DNA from: Corythoichthys intestinalis
Taxonomy: Eukaryota; Chordata; Actinopteri; Syngnathiformes; Syngnathidae
Direction: 5' to 3'
NCBI RefSeq assembly: GCF_030265065.1
Contig: NC_080402.1
Coordinates: 11,867,501-11,931,500 of the forward strand
DNA length: 64,000 nucleotides
Positions 22,047 through 32,962 of the stretch are shown here, piece by piece. The notes below the pieces were generated by a model. It worked only from the letters and a program-made list of their open reading frames with translations, was not told the origin of the DNA and searched no databases. Position 1 is the first letter of the stretch. The number at the start of each line of letters is the position of its first letter. Both the position numbers and the translations under genes were made by a program.

Positions 22047-22131
22047 CAGCCTGTGATGACAAATCAAAATTTTCTGACACCTTCTATGACAGCTGATTCA
22101 GCTAGTGATTCGACATTTTCAAACTGAGGCT
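22047..22131 (+). ncRNA. snord60: C/D-box snoRNA 3 (SNORD60-like)
   Basis: C box GTGATGA 22053-22059, D' CTGA 22074-22077, D box CTGA 22124-22127 and a GCC/GGC stem. Lies in intron 4, about 80 bases before exon 5. Confidence 0.75.
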
Positions 22132-22504
22132 CCCGAAGGCAGCGTTACACAGCTTTTGTTTATAATTAAGATGCTTAATTGTGTTTTTGTTGTTTTTCTG
22201 TACTATAGGTGGTAGTGTGTTGAGATACGGACACGTGGTGACCATCTACAGACTGGACTTCGTCTCAACGTCAAAGTGACCAAAAGTTTTTTGAACTGTG
22301 ACCAAAAAAAAAAAAAAACTAAAAACACTAAAGTACTTGTGATTCTATGTTGTCAATAAAAACAAGCAATACATGCAATTACATTATTGGCGGTAGATGT
22401 CCAATCTATTTGAACCCCTAATAGGGCAGGTGACTACTGCAATTTTTGGACTATAAGCAGCTACTTTTTTCCTTCAGTTTGAATCCTGTGGCTTATTTGA
22501 TTTA

Positions 22505-23095
22505 TTTTGGGTTAAAAGGTAACTTTATTTGACCGCTGTCATAATACTGTCATAAGACCGTTATAATTATGACATGACACTATCCTGGGCATTACTGAAT
22601 GCTTATGACAGATGTCATGAAGTGTCATCAGGCAAATTATGTTACTAACTCCATTTCTGTCCAGCTTGGATCTTTTACATCCATCCAAAAGTGAGATAAT
22701 TTGCCAGATAACACTAACATCTGTTATAAGCATTCATTAATGCTCAAGACCGTGTCATAAGTGTCTTATGACACCGCTGTCAAATAAAGTGTTACCAAAT
22801 ACCAAAACTAGTAATTATTGGAACAACTGGAACAGTAACTGAAGAAATAATTAGCACAGAATATGGATTTTGATAGTCATTTACATCTGTATTGCTGGAA
22901 TGCATGCTAGGAGGCATGTTGGACAACAGTGTTGATAGCAGGTGGCAGCAAAGGGAGCAGTGATGGCCAAATGAAGCTTCTTTAAGCAATTTCATGCTGG
23001 TTCATTTGGTCTTATGACAGTCATATAATGCCACTGTGAAAATGTTACCGGTTAATATCTTTTGATGTAAATATCCGCTGCTGCAGTTTTCGGGT
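22505..23095 (-). repeat. Dispersed repeat, orientation 2
   Basis: 22745-23095 is the inverted counterpart of 720-1075. It is joined on its left by a block ending TGTCAAATAAAGTGTTACC that is rich in TTATGACA motifs. Probably two miniature elements side by side. Confidence 0.55.
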
Positions 23096-23329
23096 CAAAT
23101 TTGGTGGGTGGCGGCTTATAGTCAGGTGTGCCTTATAATGCGAAAAATGTTATTTTTGGTAATTTAAAAAAACAAACTTTGGTGTCCACATAGGCACATC
23201 ACATTTTGGGTCATGTGGGCCACAGTATTAACATTTTATGTAAATTATATTTTCTAATTGCTCATTTTTACATTATATTAACCCCTTCAGACCTGAGCAT
23301 GATGCTGAAGGACATGTTTGCATCTAAAC

Positions 23330-23900
23330 TAGGGCTGCAGCTATCGATTATTTTAGTAGTGGATTAATCGATGAACTTGGTACTTGAATAATCAAGTAAT
23401 CGGATAAGGAACATGGAAGAATTAAATACAGTACTTGAGCTGAGCCTCAAACGGTATAAAAAATAAATGAGGATCTATGTATGATAAAAGAACAATTGGC
23501 TAACTTACATGGGAAAAGTCCGCTAGCTTAAATGCTATAAAATTGTAACTTTTTTTTTTTTTTTTTTTTACAATGTTCTTAACAAATGGTTCAGACACAT
23601 TCCCACAAATAATGGCTAAATATACCTATGAACTAAATTACGAATGCATTAAAAAAAACAAGCTCAAACAAAAACTTAGCTCATGTTGGTCTTAACAGGG
23701 AGCAGTTGGATTCAGCCATGTGAAATGAGGCAGACCAGAGGGCAGTGTATCCACCCTAATCAATAAAAATGCAAACACTTTCAAAATAAACCATTAAAAT
23801 GCAACTTTAATCAAATGAATACTCGAAGCAACAAAATTTAATTTGAATATTTTTTTTCTAATCGAATGCTCGAGTTAATCGATTAACCGTTGCAGCACAA
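23330..23900. mobile_element. hAT-type MITE, GGCTGCAGCTATCGATTA family, copy 2
   Basis: 571 bp with the same ends and the same interior as copy 1 (for example AACAAATGGTTCAGACACAT). Flanking 8-mers ATCTAAAC and CTCTAAAC match at seven of eight positions. Confidence 0.75.
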
Positions 23901-24189
23901 CTCTAAACCAAAAAATAGACAATTTGATTGCTATTGCCACTTCCGGGAGATGATTGGATGAAACTTTACCCATCAAAATCAAATCATGAGGTTTGGCATG
24001 CCCTCTTTGCCATTTTTGGCTCTGAAAACGGCTGACCAAACTCAACCTCAAAAAGGACCATGTAAAGTGCACATTTCTCATCAAAAGCACATTAACGTTA
24101 AAAATAACCAATAAAAGCATGAAATATTCCCGACCAAAGAATTGCACTTTGTTCTGGTGTTTGAGTAATAATCAGTGGATTTTTTTTTT

Positions 24190-25085
24190 TTACCCAGCAG
24201 AAAAAATCCGGGTCTAAAGGGGTTAAATGAAAAATATAAATTGATAAACAATTAAAAGCAAACACTGGTTATGGCCCTCAATAACAAGTTAATTTTTAAA
24301 CGAAAAGTCATAGTATTTAATTCATTGCCTGCCATTGTAAGCTAAACGTCCAATTCATCTGAACTGGGAGGACTGACATACGAGGATATTAGGAAAAAAT
24401 GTTATTGCATATAATTGACTTACCAAAATATGAATTAAAAATTAAGACTTTGTCGGTAAAATGTTGTCTGTTAAAGTTGTTTATTGCTTAACAACAAAAT
24501 AAATGAAATCTACAAAAAAATATTTTCATACTGGGTCAAAATTATTTTTTAAACAGATCATGTGACTAGCACCTTAGACAGGGTGATTTGCTTTGCTTAG
24601 CCCCCCCCAAAAAAAACACCTGAGGACAGAAGAGGCAAGATGGATATATGTAATTTTTTTCAAACCTAAGCTTTCAAAAGCAACAACAACTGAGCGAGAA
24701 CCAAGGATTGAAGATGTGGACCATGAAACGACGGCGAGCACCGGCAAAATGCTGAGCGCGAGTTTAAGTTTGCTTCACTAAAGACGTTAACCCTAAAAAA
24801 ATGATGGGAAACAAACAAACAAACAAAAAAAAAGCTCATTTTCAAAGTTTAATTATAAATGTGCCTGGCCGGAATATTCAGTCAAAACGGATGTGGCGTG
24901 CACTAGGTAAAACACCCAAACGCACGCGCACTCACACAAAGCTGGGATGCCTGTGTGTACGAGCATGGGCTAAGATACTAACCACACATATATCTTGTAA
25001 GTTAATTTTAGTGCTGACATTGCGTTTCGTGGTCATCAACATTTTTGCCTCCCCTGCCACAAAAGTCAAACTCCACCTATGATAT
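24190..25085 (-). mobile_element. Fragment of hAT-type element related to 57983-59158
   Basis: The right edge near 25080 is the inverse of CATAGGTGGAGTTTGACTTT, the end of the element at 57983. The two also share ACAGATCATGTGACTAGCA (inverted) and a TTGACCC-adjacent block. The left boundary is not resolved. Confidence 0.5.
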
Positions 25086-25126
25086 CTGACCGTGAAAGCT
25101 CACGTTTCAGCTCAATTGACGGTACT

Positions 25127-25188
25127 AGACGTCCAATCCATTTTGACTGGGAGGCGGAGCCCCTCCGGTCAAAATGGATTGGACGTCT
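25127..25188. repeat. Perfect 21-bp hairpin
   Basis: Arms AGACGTCCAATCCATTTTGAC at 25127-25147 and its exact complement at 25168-25188 with a 20-base G+C-rich loop. Outer arms ATTGACGG / CCGTCAAT extend the stem after a short mismatch. Each arm is a copy of a motif dispersed through the window. Confidence 0.85.
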
Positions 25189-25259
25189 TGCGCCGTCAAT
25201 AGCAGCCACGGGTAATAAAAACGACCTCGCGTGTTTGAAGGGCGCCCCTCGATTGTCCT

Positions 25260-25535
25260 GAGTCTTCATTTGCGTGCGCGCGCCTCACGTTTGCATACAG
25301 GTGCGCGCACGCTTTGCCAGTCAAAGCAGGCGGCCGACACGCCCCTTACGTCCTCCCGCATCCAGTCGCTAAACGCTGGGAGTGCCCAAATATAACGCCG
25401 CATCCTCATCTACCACTTTCTAACCGAGACCGGACTACCGGAGCGACTCCTCCCGACGACAGAGCCCTTCACCGGCCGTCCAGCTTCGTCTTCGCCCGCT
25501 ATCGGCTCCTGTACCCAGGCGCACTTTCCGGTAGG
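25260..25535 (+). promoter_or_regulatory. gng13: CpG-rich block, candidate GNG13 promoter and 5' UTR exon
   Basis: Dense CG dinucleotides (GCGTGCGCGCGCC, GGCGGCCGACACGCCCC), a CCAAATATAACG box near 25388 and a possible donor TTTCCG|GTAGGC at 25529. It lies upstream of the GNG13 coding exon, whose own splice acceptor at 28850 implies a 5' non-coding exon. Inference only. Confidence 0.4.
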
Positions 25536-26142
25536 CCGCGATGCTCGAACGGGTTTGGTCTAACTAAATATAACCCCAAACGAGAATTTGGGGTCTTAAT
25601 ATGCTTATTATTATTTAATGAAGGGTGGGGGCAACGTGGTACGAGACATTGTAAACGGTGATATTTCGTGGAACGACTGGCCGTGACAGAGCCATCGAGA
25701 GGCGGATGCTGATGGGAGACGGGAGTCGACCTACTTAGGCGAGATCCATTAAGCAGATGGGGGGGTGTTGTGGGAAAGAGATCCGTGATCTGCGGTTCGG
25801 ATGCGGCCTCTTCCGGCTTCAGAAGCCGCATCCAGGCAGGGTGGGGCACACTTTAATTCGGATAGCTCTTTTAACTCAATAGCTGCATTCGACTGATACA
25901 CGTCTAATGCATTTGAACTGCAAGATCTGGCAATGGATGATTGTTTCAGTGCCATTGACGTCAATAGATGTCCAAATCGTTTCAACAGATCGGTCTCGTT
26001 TTGACGTCTATCATCAGCAATGGCAGCTATGGGCTAAATATAACTTGATGATAGTCACATTTTTAGGCATATTGAGAGGTGCTAAAATAAGCACTGAGCT
26101 TTTCTGTTTAATTCTTCAGAGCACCCAAAATGTTCAAGAGGT
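25536..26142. other. GNG13 candidate intron 1, no gene seen
   Basis: Contains one copy of the dispersed GACGTC/ATGTCCAA motif near 25955. Nothing else recognised. Confidence 0.35.
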
Positions 26143-26292
26143 GACCCCAAGGTATGCATAGGGATGGTAGGGACATGACACTACCAACTTTTCAGGATGC
26201 TCAAAATTTCCCCAACAACTTTTAAGCAACCTTATTTGCATTATATAATGAGTTCGGTTATACCGTGAAGGTCATTTAGATTGTCTTCCCAT

Positions 26293-27368
26293 CAGTGGCG
26301 CCTCCAGAAATTTTTCATAGGGGTGGCCAGATGGGGCCACTTAAAATCTTGGGGTGGCCAAAACTAAAAGCCATAATTTCAGGTTTTCATTACATTATTG
26401 CAGTAAAAAGGTCAGAGGAAAACTATCAAAAAGACTTAAGGACACGGCTACTGGTATACTTTGGTATATTTTGTGATATTTGATGTTACTAATGATTTAA
26501 TGTGCATAGTCCATAGCTGTCCAGTCAACATTTTGAGTTCCACAACAATTCTGTATGTGTATCTGTTATGTATATATTAGGCATAAGGTGTACATTTAAC
26601 TAGGGCTGTCAAATTATTAAAAATTTTAATCGAGTTAATTACAGCTTAAAAATTTATTAATTGTAATTAATCGGAATTCAAACTATCTAAAATATGCCAT
26701 ATTTATCTGTAAATTATTGTTGGAATGGAAAGATAAGACAAGACAGATATATACATTCAACATACTGTACATAAGTACTGTATTTGTTTATTATAACAAT
26801 AAATCCACAAGATGGCATTAACATTATTAACATTCTTTCTGTGAAAGTGATCCACGGATAGAAAGACTTGTGATTCTTAAAGGATAAATGTGAGTTTGTT
26901 TTGTATATTATGACTAAATATTGCCATCTAGTCTATTTGTTGAGCTTTCAGTAAATGATACTGTAGCGACTTAACTGTTCTGCCCAAATGCATGATGTGA
27001 AGTGGTGCAACCATGACTGTGTGTGGTGGCTGCAAATGCTATATCTTTTTTGCGTTGGGTACACTACAAGATCAACTCCTGTCATTCGTCCCCATGTCGC
27101 CTCCCACAATATTTATAGTTACTGTGGGAGAGATGACAAAGCTTTTGCCAATTAAAAGCACAGCCCCAATGAATGCTTGTATCTACTCCACTCACTTGAC
27201 ACTTTCTCTTATCTTTGTATATAAGTAAAACGGCGCCATTGTAGGCTGTTTGCGGCAATGGTGAGTGAGTCGTACCGCGAATGCTACAACAATCTAACGA
27301 TATACTGGCAAGCGGGGTGGCCAGTGGGGTGGCCAACCAATTTATGCCACCCCCTGTTGGCGCCAATG
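26293..27368. mobile_element. hAT-type element, ends CAGTGGCGCC / GGCGCCAATG
   Basis: 1,076 bp flanked by perfect CTTCCCAT duplications (26285-26292, 27369-27376). The uninterrupted site is visible in the related hAT at 12170. Inside, from 26601, is a TAGGGCTGTCAAA element. Subterminal GGGGTGGCCA is present at both ends. Confidence 0.8.
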
Positions 27369-27458
27369 CTTCCCATATGTTGTAAGAATTGAATTGACCC
27401 TACCATTATTAAGTGAATTATTTTCATTATGTTTCTTGCATTCATTTAAAATGTATTT

Positions 27459-28023
27459 TAGGGCTGCAGGATTATTTTAGTAGTTGATTAATCGATGAAC
27501 TAGTTAGTTTGAATAATCGAGTAATCGGATAAGGAACAAAAAAAATTACAATGCCTGAGCTGAGCCTCAAATGGTATTAAAAATTAAAAAATGAGGATCT
27601 GAGTCCAACAAAAGAACAATTAGCTAACTTGCATAGAAAAAGTCTGCTAGCTTAAATGCTAATGCTTTTTTTTAACAATGATCTTAACAAATGGTTCAAA
27701 CACATATTCCTACAACAAACGGCTAAATATACCTATAAACTAAATTACAAATGCATTGAAAAAATATTAGCTCAAACAAAAACTTAGCTGATGTTGGTCT
27801 TAAAAGGGAGCAGCTGGATTCAGCCATGTGAAATGAGTTATGCCCTATTCACTGTTGCCACTAGAGGGCGGTGTATCCACCCAAATCAGTAACACTAAAT
27901 GCAAACACGTTCAAAACAAACCATTACCACGCCACTTTAATTAAACGAATACTCGAAGTAGCAAAATTCCAATTTTTTTCTGATGAAATTACTCAAGTTA
28001 ATCGGTCAATCGTTGCAGCACTA
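27459..28023. mobile_element. hAT-type MITE, GGCTGCAGCTATCGATTA family, copy 3
   Basis: 565 bp between two perfect copies of ATGTATTT (27451-27458, 28024-28031), the cleanest 8-bp duplication of the three copies. Inserted in an older CAAGGGCG-family hAT remnant. Confidence 0.8.
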
Positions 28024-28850
28024 ATGTATTTAAATTTGTTTACTACATTATTTAAAACTTTTTTTTCACCCTATGCAGACATTTTTTCAGATAATTATAC
28101 ATTAATCATAGTCGGGGTAAAAAGTTTTTATTTATTGTTGAGTTTAGCTGTGCTTGTGGACAAGAGCAGTTGTGTTTTACCTGAAGGAAGACTCCAATTT
28201 TATTTTTGTTATATTCTATACATTTTTTCAGTTATGTTTTTTATTGAGACAAACAATGTTGAGTGGTTTTAAGACAAATGTTTATTTTTGCATTTCTGGA
28301 TAGTTGAGAGATTAATAACAAGTGTGTATTTATTGTATGTCCTAATAAAATTTATGTTCAGATACTGCAATTTAAATTTGCTAATGAAATCCAGATATTT
28401 ATTCTGGAAGTTTTCAAATTTTTTCTTTAGTAGTTTTAGAAAACAAAGGTTTGAATCCGACGGCGTATCACCTGAACCAATACACATGAAAGTTAGTATA
28501 AGTCAATACAATAATGTCCCATCCCCAGAAAATGTGTAAATGCAGGTTATGCTGTTATATCGTCCCTACCAATGTTGAGACCAGCAAAAAAAAAATGCTG
28601 CAGTAATGCAAACATTTCATACTTACGTACTCGTTTAGTATTAGAAACATTTTATTTATCAAAATATGTGTAAGATTGAAATTTTTTTTTTTTTCTCAAT
28701 TTCAATGGGGGGAAAAAAGACGATTTGGGCAATTATGAGTGATTACATGTATGGGCTCACTTTCTCTCATTCATTTGATTCTCTTTAGACTCTAAAATGA
28801 ATGTCCTGACACCAGAGGAGCTTCAATAACACTTCATTTCTATTTTATAG

Positions 28851-28975
28851 TTCTGGTAGCCCTAATCAATATCGACGATGGACGACTTGGACGTTCCCCA
28901 AATGCGGAGGGAAGTGGAATCGCTTCAGTACCAGCTGGCTATCAACAGGGAGAAGTCCTCCATCACAGTTACTGA
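28851..28975 (+). CDS. gng13: GNG13 coding exon 1 (with 5' UTR part)
   Basis: Acceptor tattttatag before 28851, ATG at 28878-28880, donor ACTGA|GTAAGC after 28975. Encodes MDDLDVPQMRREVESLQYQL and AINREKSSITVTE. The exon sits between two copies of the same hAT 3' end (28200-28585 and 29240-29576). Confidence 0.92.
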
Positions 28976-31900
28976 GTAAGCACAAACACAACACATATTT
29001 GGCTCGTAGAAGTTTGACAAAATATCGAAATGGTGATATATCGTGATACTTTGTATCCCAAAAGGTTATCGATATGCTCCTGCCAAGAATCGAGATATCG
29101 TTTTAAAAAGGTGTCAATGTTCAAAAAAATAAAAGGAACCAACAAGTTGCTACCAAAATCTTCCACCATAATAGTGTCTCAGTTAACTATATGGCTTACA
29201 TTGACGGTATTGGATGCCTAGTCCGTTAAGACTGGGAAATTCCACAATTTAAATGTGCCATTAAAATCCATTTATTCTGGAACTTTTCAAATTTTTTTAG
29301 TAGTTTTTCAAAACAAAGGTTGGAATTGAATGGTGTATGACCTGAAACAATACAAATGAAAGTTAGTATACGTCGATACAGATTCAATTTTGCATTGATC
29401 ATTTAGCCCATCAATCGAATAGGTTCATATCTGTGAGAAATGTAATCTTGACTCCTGTTCACCAGATTTGTTTGGTCTTATTAATGTCCCGTCCCCAGCA
29501 AAAAGTGTACATCGAGGTTATGCTGTTATATCGTCCCTACCAATGTTGAGACTAAACCAAGGCCCTTGATTTGAAGGGATCATTTTTTTTCTCAGAGTGG
29601 CCACTGAACGCACCTTGTAGTTGTGCTTACTTAGTTGCAATCAAGTCAACGTGACAGCAAAATAAGAAAAGGCCATTTCTGGAGGAATTGCAATGGTAGC
29701 TTTGCTGTTATGATGGTAAATTGTGTCACTTCCTGTTCATTTTGAGGCATTTCGGCATCAATTCCTGTTCATATTGGGCCACTTTCCATAGATATGGAGG
29801 CATTTCAGGGTCACATCCTGTTTATATTGAGTCACTTCGTTTCCAAAGCCGATTTTTAGCTGCACAAAGGTGTCAAAAGAGAGAAGATCTAAAGATGGGA
29901 AGTGAATGTAAGAGTGGCTCTTCCACTTTAAGTGCCAACTAATAGATGCACTGAAACCACACATCCTCATTCACTGCTCGAATGACTCAAGAAGTGCACA
30001 CTACTTGTGCCAAAGCAATTTTTGGTTTCGGTAGACAAAATTTGAAATTGAAAAAAAGCATTTCCTACCCGAATCGAAATTGCGTTTTTAGTCACGTTTC
30101 GGACACTAGATTTTCATTGCATCGCTACCGTAATTTTCGGACTATAAGTCACAGTTTTTTTTCCAAAGTTTGGCAGAGGGTGCGTCTTATACTCTGGAGC
30201 AGGGGTCCCCAAACTTTTTCCTGTGAGGGCCACAAAACTTTTCCCTTCTCTGATGAGGGGCCGGGGTCAGTTTGTAACAGAAAAGGTGTGACGATTGCAG
30301 GAGTGCCTAAATGTAAAAATTTATTGTTTTTCAGATAGCCACAATCAAATAACCCTTTCTGGATTCTTCACGGAAAAAAAGTACATAAAATAAAAATAAT
30401 AATATAATATAATAACACTTTTAATTAAATAGATAATAACCAAATAACCGTCTCTGGGTTCTTCACAGAAAAAAAGCCAGGGAATAAATAACAATAGGCC
30501 TATTGAAAAAAACAAAAAAGTTCAGGGGGCCGGACCAAATGTGGAGGCGGGCCGTAGTTTGGGGACCGCTGCTCTGGAGCGACTTGTGTGTGATTATTTA
30601 CGGTCGGGTCAGGGCAACTTCTCTCGCTAACTTTTTAAAAATAGGTATATATTTTAGGGCTGTCAAAATTATCGCGTTAACGGGCGGTAATGAATTTTTA
30701 AAATTAATCACGTTAAAATATTTGACGCAATTAACGCACATGCCCCTCTCAAACATTAAAATGACGGCACAGTGAAATGTGTACTTGTTGTGTTTTTCGG
30801 AATTTTGTCGCCCTCTGCTGGCGCTTGGGCGCGACTGATTTTATAGGCTTCAGCACCCATGAGCATTGTGTAGGTAATAATTGGCATACACAATGGTGGG
30901 CTACTAGTTTATTTTTTGATTGAAATTTTTACAAATTTTATTAAAACGAAAACATGAAGAGGGGTTTTAATATAAAATTTCTAAAACTTGTAGTTCTTAA
31001 AAGATAAATGTTAGTACAAGTCTTTCTATCCATGGATCGCTTTAACATGTTAATAATGGTAATGCCATCTTGTTGATTTATTGTTATAATAAACAAATAC
31101 AGTACTTATGTACCGTATGTTGAATGTATATATCCATCTTGTGTCTCATCCTTCCATTCCAACAATAATTTACAGAAAAATATGGCATATTTTATAGATG
31201 GTTTGAATTGCGATTAATTACGATTAATTTTTAAACTGTAATTAACTCGATTAAAAATTTTTATCGTTTGACACCCCTAATATATTTATATATTTATACT
31301 AAAACGATGTATGGATGTTAAATAAAATAATTTGGATAAAACAGAGAAGGCGCTATGCATGCCTGCGCCCGTGAACGCAGTGGCTCTCTTTTCAATCTTC
31401 CCCCCAGCGCCCTGCGGCACCCTCCGCGAGCATCCTTTTCGATATAGAGCAGCTATAGGAGTGAAAAACAAACTAATGACAGGGGAATTGAAAAGCAAAC
31501 AACTGCGGTAGGAGTGGGATATGGAAAGGATTCAAATAGATTGTTGAAGGTGCTATACGGAAACCTGTGTCGGCTTCGCTGAATGTAAATGAATGTGGCG
31601 CTTTGGTCTCATACGAGAAATACATTTAACAAACTTTTCCAGCGTTATTTCGTTGTGTAAATGCATTTATAATGATCATAAAAATATGCAGACTATTTAA
31701 ACATTGAGAAAACGTTTTTTTTCTACCAACTCGAGATTAAAATGTCAAATCCACTATCTGCCTGTTAGAACAGATATGCAAAATTAAAAGATATAAATAT
31801 TGATTTAATATCCATCTTACAGTCTTGTTTAACTGGGAGAAATCGTTACAAAAGACTGGCTTTACTTTGTTATCATTATGGATATATACACTTCATAGTC

Positions 31901-32524
31901 AGAAACGTGATCACAGAAAACGCAACCACGCATCGCATCCCTGCATTTCCTCCTTCTCCTGAGTCTTCACAAATAAAACAAAATTTCGGGGGGTCGGGCC
32001 CGGGCAAGCAAATCAAGTCGCTTCGGGCTTTAATACCCGCGGGCCGGTTGGATTGGGCTGGATTTTTTAGGCCCGATCTAACTTCGAGCATCATGTAATG
32101 TTAGCATACTGTACACCTTCAGCCTGTTGTTTTCTATTGTATTTTAAATTGCCTTTCAAGATGACATGTCTGTTCTTGGTGCTGGATTCTATCAAATAAA
32201 TTTCCCCCGAAAAATGCTACTTATACTCCGATGCAACTTATATGTTTTTTTTCCTTTTCATTGCACATTTTTTGGCTGGTGCGACTTAAATTCAGTATAG
32301 TCCGAAAAATACGGTACTTATTCTAACTACCACAGCAATACTCTATGAATCATTTAGTACAGCTCACCTTGTTGTCTATGATGAAGCTTGCTCTGACTAA
32401 AGTGTGTTTTTCCTGCAGGCTTGTGAAGTGGATCGAGAGCTGCGTATGCGAGGATCCTTTCCTGAACCCTGAGCTGATGCGAGCCAATCCCTGGGTGGAG
32501 AAGGGCAAGTGTGTGATCCTCTGA
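28878..32524 (+). CDS. gng13: GNG13, G protein subunit gamma 13, complete
   Basis: Two coding exons, 28878-28975 and 32419-32524, give a 67-residue protein, the same length as human GNG13. Residues 1-33 form the N-terminal helix that coils with G-beta; DPFLNPELMRANPW (about 46-58) is the G-gamma NPF-type core; the protein ends KGKCVIL, a CaaX box whose final Leu predicts geranylgeranylation and membrane anchoring. GNG13 works with G-beta-1 and G-alpha subunits such as gustducin and transducin-type in chemosensory and retinal neurons. A 3.4-kb intron is filled by hAT and TAGGGCTGTCAAA elements. AATAAA at 32767-32772 ends the transcript, only 68 bases from the CHTF18 stop on the other strand. 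Confidence 0.95.
29240..29576 (+). mobile_element. CAAGGGCG-family hAT, 3' end
   Basis: Parallels 28200-28585 (ATGAAAGTTAGTATA, TTATGCTGTTATATCGTCCC) with an extra internal block and an end close to CCAAGGCCCTTG. No matching left end here; a truncated copy. Confidence 0.55.
29710..29850 (+). repeat. Degenerate CACTTCCTGTT repeat, second site
   Basis: Four or five imperfect units (TCACTTCCTGTTCATTTTG, GCATTTC) in GNG13 intron. Confidence 0.5.
30200..30571. mobile_element. hAT-type MITE, CAGGGGTCCCCAAACTTTTT
   Basis: 372 bp with inverted ends (right: AGTTTGGGGACCGCTG) and a perfect CTCTGGAG duplication (30192-30199, 30572-30579). Ends of this form are common in vertebrate hAT-Charlie-type miniatures. 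Confidence 0.85.
30655..31279. mobile_element. TAGGGCTGTCAAA non-autonomous element
   Basis: Starts TAGGGCTGTCAAAATTATCG, ends with TTTGACACCCCTA. Related copies at 26601 and 52940, and as inner parts of 8478-10559 and 13749-14745. Confidence 0.65.
32419..32524 (+). CDS. gng13: GNG13 coding exon 2
   Basis: Acceptor ttttcctgcag before 32419; completes the split Glu codon and reads LVKWIESCVCEDPFLNP to CVIL with TGA at 32522-32524. Confidence 0.95.
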
Positions 32525-32766
32525 TGATCACACTCCCATTCCAACATACTGTAACTCCACAGTTATTGCACGGATGCACCAACAACAATGTGCACTCAGT
32601 TACGCTGCACTAGAACCACACAGGCACACACACATGCGCGCTACTGCTATGACTATTTATTTATTTGAACACTTTGAACGCTCTTATTTTAAGACTGCAG
32701 TGTGTGTGTATGTATGTGAACAGCACCGAGTAGCTTTTTAGATGTTTGTTTACACTGTCAATCAAA

Positions 32767-32772
32767 AATAAA
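32767..32772 (+). terminator. gng13: GNG13 poly(A) signal
   Basis: AATAAA 243 bases after the stop, in TCAAAAATAAAGACTG. Confidence 0.7.
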
Positions 32773-32840
32773 GACTGTTTAGAATTTAACAGAACCGAAT
32801 AGGTTGGTTTTTTTCCTTGCTTTGGTGGTCGTAGGTGGGG

Positions 32841-32962
32841 TTAAAGGAGTTCCCGGATGTAAACGTTCCGCCGCACAGCGTTGGACATGCCTTCGTTGAA
32901 GCGGAACCACACGTCGCTGTTGCCCACTGCCTTCCCCATGGCGAGCACGGCGCACTTCTGGC
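32841..32962 (-). CDS. chtf18: CHTF18 exon 22 (last)
   Basis: Acceptor ctctgcag; reads [20 protein letters not shown] to YIRELL, stop TAA at 32841-32843. Convergent with GNG13. Confidence 0.95.

Larger units (their letters stand above)
20450..22375 (+). ncRNA. Spliced snoRNA host gene (SNHG-like)
   Basis: Five inferred exons: about 20450-20611, 20870-20918, 21665-21728, 21926-21998 and 22209-22375. Acceptors are ttttttccag, ttatacag, tttctgcag and tactatag; donors are GAG|GTGAGT, CTAG|GTAAGT, GCTG|GTAAGT and, for exon 4, GCAG|GCGAGT (GC-AG intron). AATAAA at 22355-22360 ends it. No conserved long reading frame crosses the exons. The start region is pyrimidine-rich (CTTTCCGCTTCCTTTCC), as in 5'-TOP snoRNA hosts. 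Introns 2, 3 and 4 each carry one C/D snoRNA about 70-80 bases before the 3' splice site, the normal spacing. In human, SNHG19 (host of SNORD60) sits close to CASKIN1, which supports orthology. Confidence 0.7.
26143..28585 (+). mobile_element. CAAGGGCG-family hAT remnant with two later insertions
   Basis: The left part matches 12026 onward (GCATAGGGATGGTAGGGACA, ACTACCAACTTTTCAGGATG). The right end matches 15005 onward (TTATATCGTCCCTACCAATG). It is split by the hAT element at 26293-27368 and the MITE at 27459-28023. The outer ends are eroded. Confidence 0.6.
30126..32316. mobile_element. Inverted-end element TACCGTATTTTTCGGACTATA, with two nested insertions
   Basis: Left TACCGTAATTTTCGGACTAT and right inverse TACCGTATTTTTCGGACTAT. 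Interrupted by the hAT at 30200-30571 and the element at 30655-31279. Fragments of the same family are near 22435 and 23100. 31280-32200 has no recognisable gene and includes a GC-rich patch (CCGCGGGCCGG) near 32040. Confidence 0.6.
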
